64,000 bases of DNA from Spongiactinospora sp. TRM90649 (GTDB taxonomy: Bacteria; Actinomycetota; Actinomycetes; Streptosporangiales; Streptosporangiaceae), in contig NZ_JARLTC010000012.1 of the NCBI RefSeq assembly GCF_029382225.1, forward strand, positions 124,001 through 188,000, given 5' to 3'. The position numbers and the translations under genes are program-made. Position 1 is the stretch's first letter. Each line of letters begins with the position of its first letter. The notes beneath the pieces were generated by a model that was not told where the DNA came from, ran no database searches, and was given only the letters and a program-made list of their open reading frames with translations. Below are positions 58,382 to 64,000 of this stretch, piece after piece.

Positions 58382-58951
58382 ATGAACCGTCGTGCCGAGC
58401 TCGCCGAACGCGTGCTTGACTACGTGCTCGAACACGGCCTGATCGGGTTGTCGCTGCGGCCCCTGGCCGCGGCGCTGAACACCAGCGACCGCATGCTGCT
58501 CTACCACTTCGGCAGCAAGGAACGCCTCGTCGGCGACGCCCTCGCCCTCGCTCAGCTACGGCTGGCCGCGTCCGTCGAACCGCCGGGCGCCGACGTGCGC
58601 ACCCTGGCGGACCTGGTGCGTTACCTGTGGTCGGCGCTGGCGAACCCGTCCGGCGTCCAGGCCACGCGGCTCTACCTGGACCTCTCCGTACTCGCCACCA
58701 AGGAACCGGCCCAGTGGAGAGACGCCGTCGAACGGCTGCGCGGCCCGTGGCGCGAGCCGCTGCGGGCCGGCCTCGTCGCCTTCGGCGTGGCGGAGTCGGA
58801 GTCGACGGCGCTCGCCGACCTCATCCTCGCCACCCTGGACGGCCTGGCCCTGGATCGCCTCACCGCCGCGAACCCGTCCCGCGCCGACGCGGCGGCCGAC
58901 GCCTTCGCCGACCTCTTCGAGCACCGCGCCCTCAGCGGCACAGGCCCATGA
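58382..58951 (+). CDS. TetR-family regulator
   Basis: A 189-residue protein. The HTH (about 5-50) is AERVLDYVLEHGLIGLSLRPLAAALNTSDRMLLYHFGSKERLVGDAL; the C-terminal ligand domain has ALADLILATLDGLALDRLTA. An ATG at 58382 overlaps a possible GTG at 58379. Only a few bases separate the likely promoter from the start, suggesting a short or absent leader. Divergent from the hydrolase gene, which it probably represses through the two palindromes. Confidence 0.9.
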   Translation: MNRRAELAERVLDYVLEHGLIGLSLRPLAAALNTSDRMLLYHFGSKERLVGDALALAQLRLAASVEPPGADVRTLADLVRYLWSALANPSGVQATRLYLDLSVLATKEPAQWRDAVERLRGPWREPLRAGLVAFGVAESESTALADLILATLDGLALDRLTAANPSRADAAADAFADLFEHRALSGTGP

Positions 58952-58972
58952 CGGCGGCGGTGAGGTGGGGGG

Positions 58973-59794
58973 TCAGGACGGGTCGGCGAAGTCCAGGCGG
59001 TCGGCCAGGCCCGCCTTGGTGAAGGCGGCGATCAGGTCGGCGCGGCCCTCGGTGAAGTGAGTCCAGCCGTCGTAGTGGACCGGGACCACCCGGCGGGCTC
59101 CGAGGATCTCGGCGGCCTCGGCGGCCTGGGCGCTGTCCAGGACGAGGGGCTCACCCTCGAACCGGACGGCGATGCGGGGCGCCCCGGCGAAGAGGATGGC
59201 GGTGTCCACCGGCCCGAAGCGTCCGGCGATCTCCCTGACGGCGTCGAGCGAGGCGTTGTCGCCGCTCACGTAGACCGTCGGCAGGCCGTCCGCGCGCAGC
59301 ACGAACCCCACGACCTGCCCGGTGATCGGCTCGACCTCTTCCTTCAGGCCCGGCCCATGGATGGCGGGCACCCCGGTCACCGTGACCGTGCCGCCCCCTG
59401 GACGGTCGATCTCCACCGACTCCCAGTCGGCGAGCCCCCTGGCCGTGCCGCCCAGCCGCTCCCCGCCGCCGGGCGTGGTGAGGACGAGCGGCACGTCGGC
59501 GAGCAGGGCCCGTCCGGCGTTGTCGAGGTTGTCGGGGTGCTGGTCGTGCGACACCAGTGCGACGTCGATCCGCCCGAGGTCGGCGGGCGCGATCGTCGGA
59601 GCGACGGTCTTGGTCAGCAGCGGCCGGGACCTCTCCAGGTCGTCGGGCGCGAAGTAGTCGCCGGGAGCGTCGAAGGTGGGGTCGACGAGGAACCGGACCC
59701 CGGCGTATTCGAAGAAGGCGGTAGGACCGCCGGGGACGCGGACCGGGAACCGCTCGCTGGTCGTGCCGGCAGCAGCCACGAAGAATCTCCTCAC
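58973..59794 (-). CDS. MBL-fold metal-dependent hydrolase (UlaG-like)
   Basis: A 273-residue protein with the UlaG-type compact MBL fold: FFEYAGVRFLVDPTFDAPGDY, VALVSHDQHPDNLDNAGRALL (the HxHxDH-like motif appears as HDQHPDN), VTGVPAIHGPG and VYVSGDNASLDAVREIA, and a late histidine in VVPVHYDGWTHF. The altered motif is usual in this subgroup, often annotated as hydrolases of unknown substrate. The start is GTG at 59794, which itself lies in a TCACGGAT repeat; an internal start is possible. Divergent from a CGNR regulator. Confidence 0.85.
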   Translation of the reverse strand: MRRFFVAAAGTTSERFPVRVPGGPTAFFEYAGVRFLVDPTFDAPGDYFAPDDLERSRPLLTKTVAPTIAPADLGRIDVALVSHDQHPDNLDNAGRALLADVPLVLTTPGGGERLGGTARGLADWESVEIDRPGGGTVTVTGVPAIHGPGLKEEVEPITGQVVGFVLRADGLPTVYVSGDNASLDAVREIAGRFGPVDTAILFAGAPRIAVRFEGEPLVLDSAQAAEAAEILGARRVVPVHYDGWTHFTEGRADLIAAFTKAGLADRLDFADPS

Positions 59795-59844
59795 GGATGA
59801 TGGTTTGTCTATCCGTGAAGTGACGCTAGTGGTTCCTCACGGAT
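59791..59844. promoter_or_regulatory. Three copies of TCACGGAT in the divergent promoter region
   Basis: TCACGGAT at 59791-59798, its inverse ATCCGTGA at 59811-59818, and TCACGGAT again at 59837-59844. The first pair forms an inverted repeat and the last two an inverted pair in the other order. Likely operator sites for the CGNR regulator or another factor. Confidence 0.65.
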
Positions 59845-59881
59845 AAGCGCAAGTCGTAACATGAGAGGCATGAGGGATCCC

Positions 59882-60463
59882 ATGACCGCCGCGCCACCAC
59901 CCGCACCAGGGGCGGACCAGTACGTCGCCCTGGCCTTCGTCAACAGCGCGGTCGCCCTGCCCGGCGGGCACTTCCTCGATCTCCTCGGCACCCCGGCGAC
60001 GGCGAACAGGTGGCTCACAGCGCACGAACTGGCCCCGCCCGACGCCGGGCTGCTAGAGGTGTGCGCGGCGCAGTTGCGCTCGCTGCGCGAGCACCTGAAG
60101 TCGCTGTTCGCCTCGCGCGTCGCGGGACTGCCCGCGCTGCCGTCGGCGCTGTCGGCCGTCAACGACGCGATGAGCAGGGCCCCGACGGCTGCCCTGCTGT
60201 ACTGGGACGAGAAGAACGGCCCCTACCGCGCGGCCCCGTGCCCCACCAACGAGATCCTCGACCGCGCCCTGGCGGTCTTCTCGGCCAACGCGGCCGACCT
60301 GCTCACCGGCCCCGACGCCGAGCGCCTCACCAGGTGCGACTCCCCGCCGTGCATCCGATACCTGCTGCGCCACGGCCGCCGCCAGTGGTGCTCCATCCGC
60401 TGCGGCGACCGCGCCCGGGCCGCCCGCGCCTACGCCCGCCGCACCCGCCCGGACATGACCTGA
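59882..60463 (+). CDS. CGNR-type zinc finger / ABATE-domain regulator
   Basis: A 193-residue protein with an N-terminal ABATE-like domain (VALAFVNSAVALPGGHFLDLLGTPATANRWL) and a C-terminal zinc finger with ligands in RCDSPPCIRYLL and WCSIRCGDRARAARAYARR; the eponymous CGNR reads CGDR here. The ATG at 59882 is chosen for the GAGGGA 5-10 bases upstream; ATGs at 59861 and 59870 are alternatives. It diverges from the MBL gene and may bind the TCACGGAT repeats. Confidence 0.85.
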   Translation: MTAAPPPAPGADQYVALAFVNSAVALPGGHFLDLLGTPATANRWLTAHELAPPDAGLLEVCAAQLRSLREHLKSLFASRVAGLPALPSALSAVNDAMSRAPTAALLYWDEKNGPYRAAPCPTNEILDRALAVFSANAADLLTGPDAERLTRCDSPPCIRYLLRHGRRQWCSIRCGDRARAARAYARRTRPDMT

Positions 60464-60506
60464 GCCAGGTTCTCACCAGCGGCGTCCCCGCGGAGTGCGC
60501 GGCCTC

Positions 60507-60585
60507 TTCAGGCTCCGAAGGAATGCGGGCCGAAGCGTCCCCACGCCACCAGGGCGAGCAGGATCACGTTCACCGGCCATCCCTC
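60507..60585 (-). pseudogene. C-terminal fragment of a small membrane protein
   Basis: The minus frame reads GVPAGEGWPVNVILLALVAWGRFGPHSFGA before a TGA at 60507-60509. It looks like the last helix and tail of a membrane protein, without any upstream remainder. Family not recognised. Confidence 0.35.
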
Positions 60586-60597
60586 GCCCGCCGGTAC

Positions 60598-60774
60598 GCC
60601 ATGTCGCTTGAACGGCGGGAGGCCGTCGAGTCGCCCGGGGCCTGGCTGACCACGGTCGCGGGCCGGATCTGCCTGGACGTGCTGGGGTCGGCGCGGGCCC
60701 GGCGGGAACGCTACGTGGGCGAGTGGATCCCGGAGCCGGTGCCGGACCGCACGGAGTGGATCAGCGGACGGCCG
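60598..60774 (+). pseudogene. ECF sigma factor fragment (SigJ-like region 2)
   Basis: The frame reads EAVESPGAWLTTVAGRICLDVLGSARARRERYVGEWIPEPVPD, the region 2.4 segment and following linker of SigJ-type ECF sigma factors. Region 4 and the SnoaL-like tail are missing; the frame runs out into a GTGAAC triple repeat (60786-60803). With the fragment at 60507 it fills the 60464-60938 gap, which has no intact gene. Confidence 0.75.
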
Positions 60775-60938
60775 GGGATGGCCGGGAACGTGAACGTGAA
60801 CGTGAACGCACCACAGACCTATAACCGCTCCCCATATTCACATATAACGTATTAAACGGGTCATTCTCTATTGTCATGATCCCAACAGCGCTGGACACTT
60901 GTCCCTTGGCCACTGCCGCCGGACAAAAGGGAACCTGA

Positions 60939-62198
60939 ATGCGTGCGCTGCGGGCAAGGCTTGCCATCTGGGGCGTTTCCATCGTCGTTTGCACCGTGCC
61001 GGCTGCGGCGCCCGCATACGCCGCCGGCGGTACCGGCTGCATGGACGCCGCGGCGTCCCTCACCGTCGAGGAACGACGCCTCGCCGGCGCCGTCCCGCAG
61101 GAGATCCTCCAGCGCTCCGGCTTCGACCAGGTGGCCGCCCGCTTCACGCGGGCGCTGTGCGGCGCGCGTTCGTACCGCGCGGCCGAGCGGGCCGTCGCCG
61201 ACCAGGCGCGGGCGCTGTGGCGGCGCGCGGTGGACCGGGCGCAGGGACGTGGCGCCCCCGGCGGCGACCTGAGCCGCGACGACGACCGTCCGCTGTACTG
61301 GGCCCGGCTCGGGATGACCGGCGCGCTGCGGCAGTGGCGGCCTCGGTTCGCCCTCACCGACGCCGGGCGCACGGCGCTGCTCGACGCCCTGGAGCGCGGC
61401 TCGCGCGGCCACGACGACATCGCCTTCTCCAACGGGAAGGGCGTGAAGCGGGTGCTGGTCACCGGCTTCGACCCGTTCACCCTCGACCGGGACATCCGCA
61501 TCAGCAACCCGTCCGGAGCCACCGCGATGGCCCTCGACGGCACCACCGTGCGCACGGACGCCGGGCCGGTCCGGATCGAGACCGCCGTGTTCCCGGTCCG
61601 CTGGAACGACTTCGCGCAGGGCATGGTCGAGCGCGCGCTGCGTCCCTACCTGCCCAGGGCCGACCTGTTCACGACGGTCAGCCAGGGCAGGCCGGGACGC
61701 TTCGACGTCGAGCGCTTCAACGGCGCCTGGCGGGGCGGGTTCCCCGACAACGACAACCGCTCCTCGACGGGGCCGATCCCGGTCACCGGCGCACAGCCCC
61801 AGTGGACGACGACCACGCTCCCGTACGGGGCCATCGTGGCGGCCCAGACCGGCCGCTTCCCGGTGTACGACAACACCCAGGTGACCGAGATCCCCGCGGG
61901 TGAGACCGCCCCCGTCGTACGGCCGAACGGCCCCACCGAGGGCTCCGCCGCGCGCAGCGGCGCCGGCGGCGACTACCTCTCCAACGAGATCGCCTACCGG
62001 GCGACCCTGCTGCGCGACCGGCTCCGCCTGGACATCCCCGGCGGCCACGTGCACACCCCGGTCCTGCAGTTCGGCGCGGGCAACACGGATCCGGCCACCG
62101 GCAAGGTGACCGACCCGGAGTTCGTGCGGAACCGGCTGGACATCATCGCCCAGGTCCGCTCGATCGTCGCGGTGGCGGCGTCCGCCAAGCGCGGCTGA
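60939..62198 (+). CDS. Secreted pyroglutamyl-peptidase-like (C15-fold) protein lacking the usual nucleophile cysteine
   Basis: A 419-residue exported protein. Residues 1-28 form a signal peptide ending in APAYA. A helical region (about 30-160) precedes a C15-like domain starting KRVLVTGFDPF and NPSGATAMALDG. The position of the C15 catalytic cysteine reads GGDYLSNEIAYRATLL, with serine instead of cysteine; the histidine is retained in GHVHTPVLQF. Two cysteines (34 and 75) may form a disulfide. Classical C15 enzymes remove N-terminal pyroglutamate and are cytosolic and about 215 residues, so length, location and active site all differ. Activity is uncertain. Confidence 0.82.
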   Translation: MRALRARLAIWGVSIVVCTVPAAAPAYAAGGTGCMDAAASLTVEERRLAGAVPQEILQRSGFDQVAARFTRALCGARSYRAAERAVADQARALWRRAVDRAQGRGAPGGDLSRDDDRPLYWARLGMTGALRQWRPRFALTDAGRTALLDALERGSRGHDDIAFSNGKGVKRVLVTGFDPFTLDRDIRISNPSGATAMALDGTTVRTDAGPVRIETAVFPVRWNDFAQGMVERALRPYLPRADLFTTVSQGRPGRFDVERFNGAWRGGFPDNDNRSSTGPIPVTGAQPQWTTTTLPYGAIVAAQTGRFPVYDNTQVTEIPAGETAPVVRPNGPTEGSAARSGAGGDYLSNEIAYRATLLRDRLRLDIPGGHVHTPVLQFGAGNTDPATGKVTDPEFVRNRLDIIAQVRSIVAVAASAKRG

Positions 62199-62232
62199 GC
62201 GGCGCCCGGACGGGCTAGAGAGAGGGGCGGGC

Positions 62233-62442
62233 CTACTTCCGGCCCGCCAGGGTGTGGGCGACGAGCGCGTTGGCGTGACCGTGCCCGAGGCCGTGCTCGG
62301 CCTTGAGCCAGCCGACCAGCTCCATGTGCTTGGTCAGCGGCGACGCGTTGATCAGGTCGATCCACTCCTGGACGGGCCGGCCGTACTTCTTCTCGATCGA
62401 GGGGAAGTAGCTGCTGGGATCGCCCTTCGGCGGCGTGGTCAT
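62233..62442 (-). CDS. DUF4287-domain small protein
   Basis: A 69-residue protein of the DUF4287 family: SSYFPSIEKKYGRPVQEWIDLI, then LTKHMELVGWLKAEHGLGHGHANALVAHTL. It is a helical domain, frequent in actinobacteria as a stand-alone protein or fused to DUF5655, function unknown. The ATG at 62442 gives the family length. It converges on the peptidase-like gene. Confidence 0.9.
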   Translation of the reverse strand: MTTPPKGDPSSYFPSIEKKYGRPVQEWIDLINASPLTKHMELVGWLKAEHGLGHGHANALVAHTLAGRK

Positions 62443-62611
62443 ATCGGTGCTCCGTTCTCGTCAGGTTTTCGCTGGTCGCCGTCGTGAGGTTAGCTCAACG
62501 CCGCCGTCGGCCTCCTCTCCACCCTCACCATCGCCATCACCTTCCCCACCCTCCGCCAAGCCGCCCTTACCGGGTCGCGTCGCAGGTAGGAGGGTGTGGC
62601 ATGGTGGTGGG

Positions 62612-63037
62612 GTGACGTTGGAGGACCTCGTCCGGTTGCGGCGGGCTCGGGATCTGATGGACCGGGAGTATGCGAAACCGCTGGATGTCCCGGCCCTGGC
62701 TCGGGTCGCGCTGATGTCGCCTGGGCATTTCTCGCGGAGTTTCCGGGCGGCGTACGGGGAGACGCCCTACAGCTACCTGATGACGCGGCGGATCGAGCGG
62801 GCCAAGGCGTTGCTGCGGCGGGGGGATCTGTCGGTGACCGAGGTGTGCTTCGCGGTCGGGGCGACGTCGCTGGGGTCGTTCAGTTCGCGGTTCACCGAGT
62901 TGGTCGGGGAGAGCCCGAGCGCGTACCGGGCGCGTGACCATGAGGACGGCGCGGCCATCCCGGCGTGCATCGCGAAGATCCACACGCGACCGGTCAGGAA
63001 CGGAGAAGCGAAAACGGGTCGCCCGCCCGTAGCGTGA
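62612..63037 (+). CDS. AraC-family regulator (single HTH domain)
   Basis: A 141-residue protein consisting of an AraC DNA-binding domain only: LVRLRRARDLMDREYAKPLDVPALARVALMSPGHFSRSFRAAYGETPYSYLMTRRIERAKALLRRGDLSVTEVCFAVGATSLGSFSSRFTELVGESPSAYRAR. The GTG at 62612 starts the domain; the preceding Ser/Pro-rich codons look non-coding. It lies 4 bases before the VOC gene, a frequent AraC/VOC pairing, and likely controls it. Confidence 0.9.
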   Translation: MTLEDLVRLRRARDLMDREYAKPLDVPALARVALMSPGHFSRSFRAAYGETPYSYLMTRRIERAKALLRRGDLSVTEVCFAVGATSLGSFSSRFTELVGESPSAYRARDHEDGAAIPACIAKIHTRPVRNGEAKTGRPPVA

Positions 63038-63041
63038 ACGC

Positions 63042-63458
63042 ATGGACATCAAGCTCGCCACCTGCTTCATCGCCGTTGACGACCACGACAAGGCGCTCGG
63101 CTTCTACCGCGACACCCTGGGCCTGGAGGTGCGGAACGACGTCGGCTTCGAGGGGATGCGCTGGGTGACGGTCGGTTCGCCCGAACAGCCCGACGTGGAC
63201 ATCGTTCTCGAACCGCCGCTCGCCGACCCGAGCGCCTCCGACGCCGACCGGGAGGCGATGGCCGAGCTGCTGGCCAAGGGCCTGCTGCGGGCCGTCATCT
63301 TCTCGACGGACGACTGCGACGCCACCTTCGAGCGCATCCGCGCCGCCGGCGGCGACGTGCTGCAGGAGCCGATCGACCAGCCGTACGGCGTCCGTGACTG
63401 CGCCTTCCGCGACCCCGCCGGCAACATGGTGCGCTTCAACCAGCCGCGCAAGCAGTAG
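63042..63458 (+). CDS. VOC-family (glyoxalase/dioxygenase-like) protein
   Basis: A 138-residue VOC protein: ATCFIAVDDHDKALGFYRDTLGLEVRNDV, then the C-terminal CAFRDPAGNMVRFNQ. A central insertion (DADREAMAELLAKGLL) is typical of this subgroup, annotated as glyoxalase/bleomycin resistance. Substrate unknown. In operon with the AraC regulator. Confidence 0.9.
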   Translation: MDIKLATCFIAVDDHDKALGFYRDTLGLEVRNDVGFEGMRWVTVGSPEQPDVDIVLEPPLADPSASDADREAMAELLAKGLLRAVIFSTDDCDATFERIRAAGGDVLQEPIDQPYGVRDCAFRDPAGNMVRFNQPRKQ

Positions 63459-63469
63459 GTCGCCGATCG

Positions 63470-63892
63470 TCAGGGGGCGCCGAGGCGTCGGGTGAACTCG
63501 GCGACCAGGGCGGCGCCCCCGGCGGCGATGACGCTGGCGACGAGCGGGCCGAGCAGGATCGTGTTGACCTTGGTCGCCAGTGCGGGCATCTTCCGCCGGA
63601 ACCAGCCGTCCACGTGTTCCACGGTGGCCAGGTCGGGTTCGTCGGCGGAAATGGCCTCCTCAAGCTCGTCGATCTTTTGCAGTCCGGTCTCGGACTCCAC
63701 GCCGCCCTCTGCCGTGACTTTCGCACGCAGTTCATCGAGAACGGCGCGCAACTCCGACAATTGCCGAGCAATGTCCACATTATCCGGTTTCACCTGATTC
63801 CACGTGACGACATTGCGATCACCTGCGACCACCTGGCCGGACAGGTCACCGCCCACGTGAATGGAGACTCGATCCTGCGGGGATTGCACCAT
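63470..63892 (-). CDS. Small membrane protein with N-terminal glycine-rich amyloid-like motif
   Basis: A 140-residue protein of no family I can name. Residues 9-32 read VSIHVGGDLSGQVVAGDRNV, a beta-prone Gly/Asn/Gln motif of the kind seen at the N-termini of bacterial effectors and NLR partners (BASS/RHIM-like amyloid motifs). Residues about 40-60 and 70-85 are helical and charged (DIARQLSELRAVLDELRAKV), possibly a coiled coil. Residues about 108-130 form a hydrophobic helix (TILLGPLVASVIAAGGAALVAEF). No catalytic residues are seen. The layout suggests an effector or scaffold switched on by assembly. Confidence 0.7.
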   Translation of the reverse strand: MVQSPQDRVSIHVGGDLSGQVVAGDRNVVTWNQVKPDNVDIARQLSELRAVLDELRAKVTAEGGVESETGLQKIDELEEAISADEPDLATVEHVDGWFRRKMPALATKVNTILLGPLVASVIAAGGAALVAEFTRRLGAP

Positions 63893-63997
63893 GATCCGCG
63901 CGCCCTCTCCAAAACCAACGAACCCGAAATATCTGCGAAATAGCCCCGCATATCAGTTTACACTGTCCATGCCATATTTCCTTGGCAGGAGGAAAGC

Positions 63998-64000
63998 ATG
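63998..64000 (+). CDS. Start codon of the next gene (cut by window edge)
   Basis: The window ends with AGGAGGAAAGC-ATG, a strong ribosome site at ideal spacing, so a plus-strand gene probably begins at 63998. Nothing of its product can be seen. Confidence 0.5.

Noticed and set aside
60780..60810. GTGAAC triplet repeat as an origin-like iteron
   Set aside because: Only three short copies at the end of a sigma factor remnant; no replication gene nearby.
1..64000. tRNA, rRNA, CRISPR arrays, phage structural genes, integrases with attachment sites
   Set aside because: None seen on either strand; tandem repeats present are coding linkers or intergenic hairpins, not spacer-repeat arrays.

Overview
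The window is very GC-rich, with strong GC bias at third codon positions, many GTG starts and stop/start overlaps (ATGA, GTGA). Its families (CGNR zinc-finger regulators, DevR-type response regulator, ECF sigma factor paired with a DGPF/YciI protein, DUF6596-type sigma extension, DUF4287, TauD, Rrf2 regulators) point to the chromosome of a filamentous actinobacterium, most like the Streptosporangiales. This taxonomic placement is an inference. No rRNA, tRNA or CRISPR array was seen.

Layout. 0-14 kb is a mosaic of small regulatory and resistance units scattered with broken genes: a GlxA-type regulator end, a CGNR protein, a lysyl-phosphatidylglycerol synthase-like protein, a DevR-type regulator with DevR-box palindromes, a VOC/YciI/ECF operon, an ABC exporter with a two-component system, and a bifunctional penicillin-binding protein. 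Five or more pseudogenes lie among them (APC permease, Acg-like nitroreductase, WD40 protein, methyltransferase, further fragments). 14.5-22.9 kb has a TauD-like dioxygenase, a membrane-spanning fusion of HTH domains to an extracellular solute-binding domain, and a sulfate importer operon flanked by two Rrf2 regulators.

23-31.7 kb holds a compact plus-strand operon: a processive family 2 glycosyltransferase, two large paralogous membrane-anchored beta-helix proteins, a third beta-helix protein and a UDP-glucose dehydrogenase. It looks like a synthase-dependent pathway for a uronic-acid exopolysaccharide with its own surface-anchored tailoring enzymes. It is bracketed by two degenerate copies of one small transposable element (about 22.9-23.2 and 31.8-32.3 kb).

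32.3-34.3 kb is a TetR/MFS efflux pair with clear operators. 34.4-46.7 kb is an eleven-gene minus-strand catabolic operon: lactonase-like MBL protein, Ldh2-type dehydrogenase, aldehyde dehydrogenase, amidase, fused 3-oxoacid CoA-transferase, two thiolase-like/DUF35 pairs, fused type III CoA-transferase and enoyl-CoA hydratase. A TnpB element (46.7-48.05 kb) separates it from a FadR-type regulator, which is followed by a five-gene oligopeptide-type ABC importer. The regulator gene and the importer share an operator-like sequence.

54.7-64 kb returns to small units: GNAT acetyltransferase, CBS-BON and universal stress proteins (with a weaker DevR-like box), membrane alpha/beta hydrolase and divergent TetR, MBL hydrolase and divergent CGNR regulator with repeated operators, a secreted pyroglutamyl-peptidase-like protein whose expected nucleophile is replaced, AraC/VOC pair, and a small membrane protein with a glycine-rich motif resembling bacterial amyloid-signalling motifs. 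All functions are inferred from sequence alone; no database search was run.
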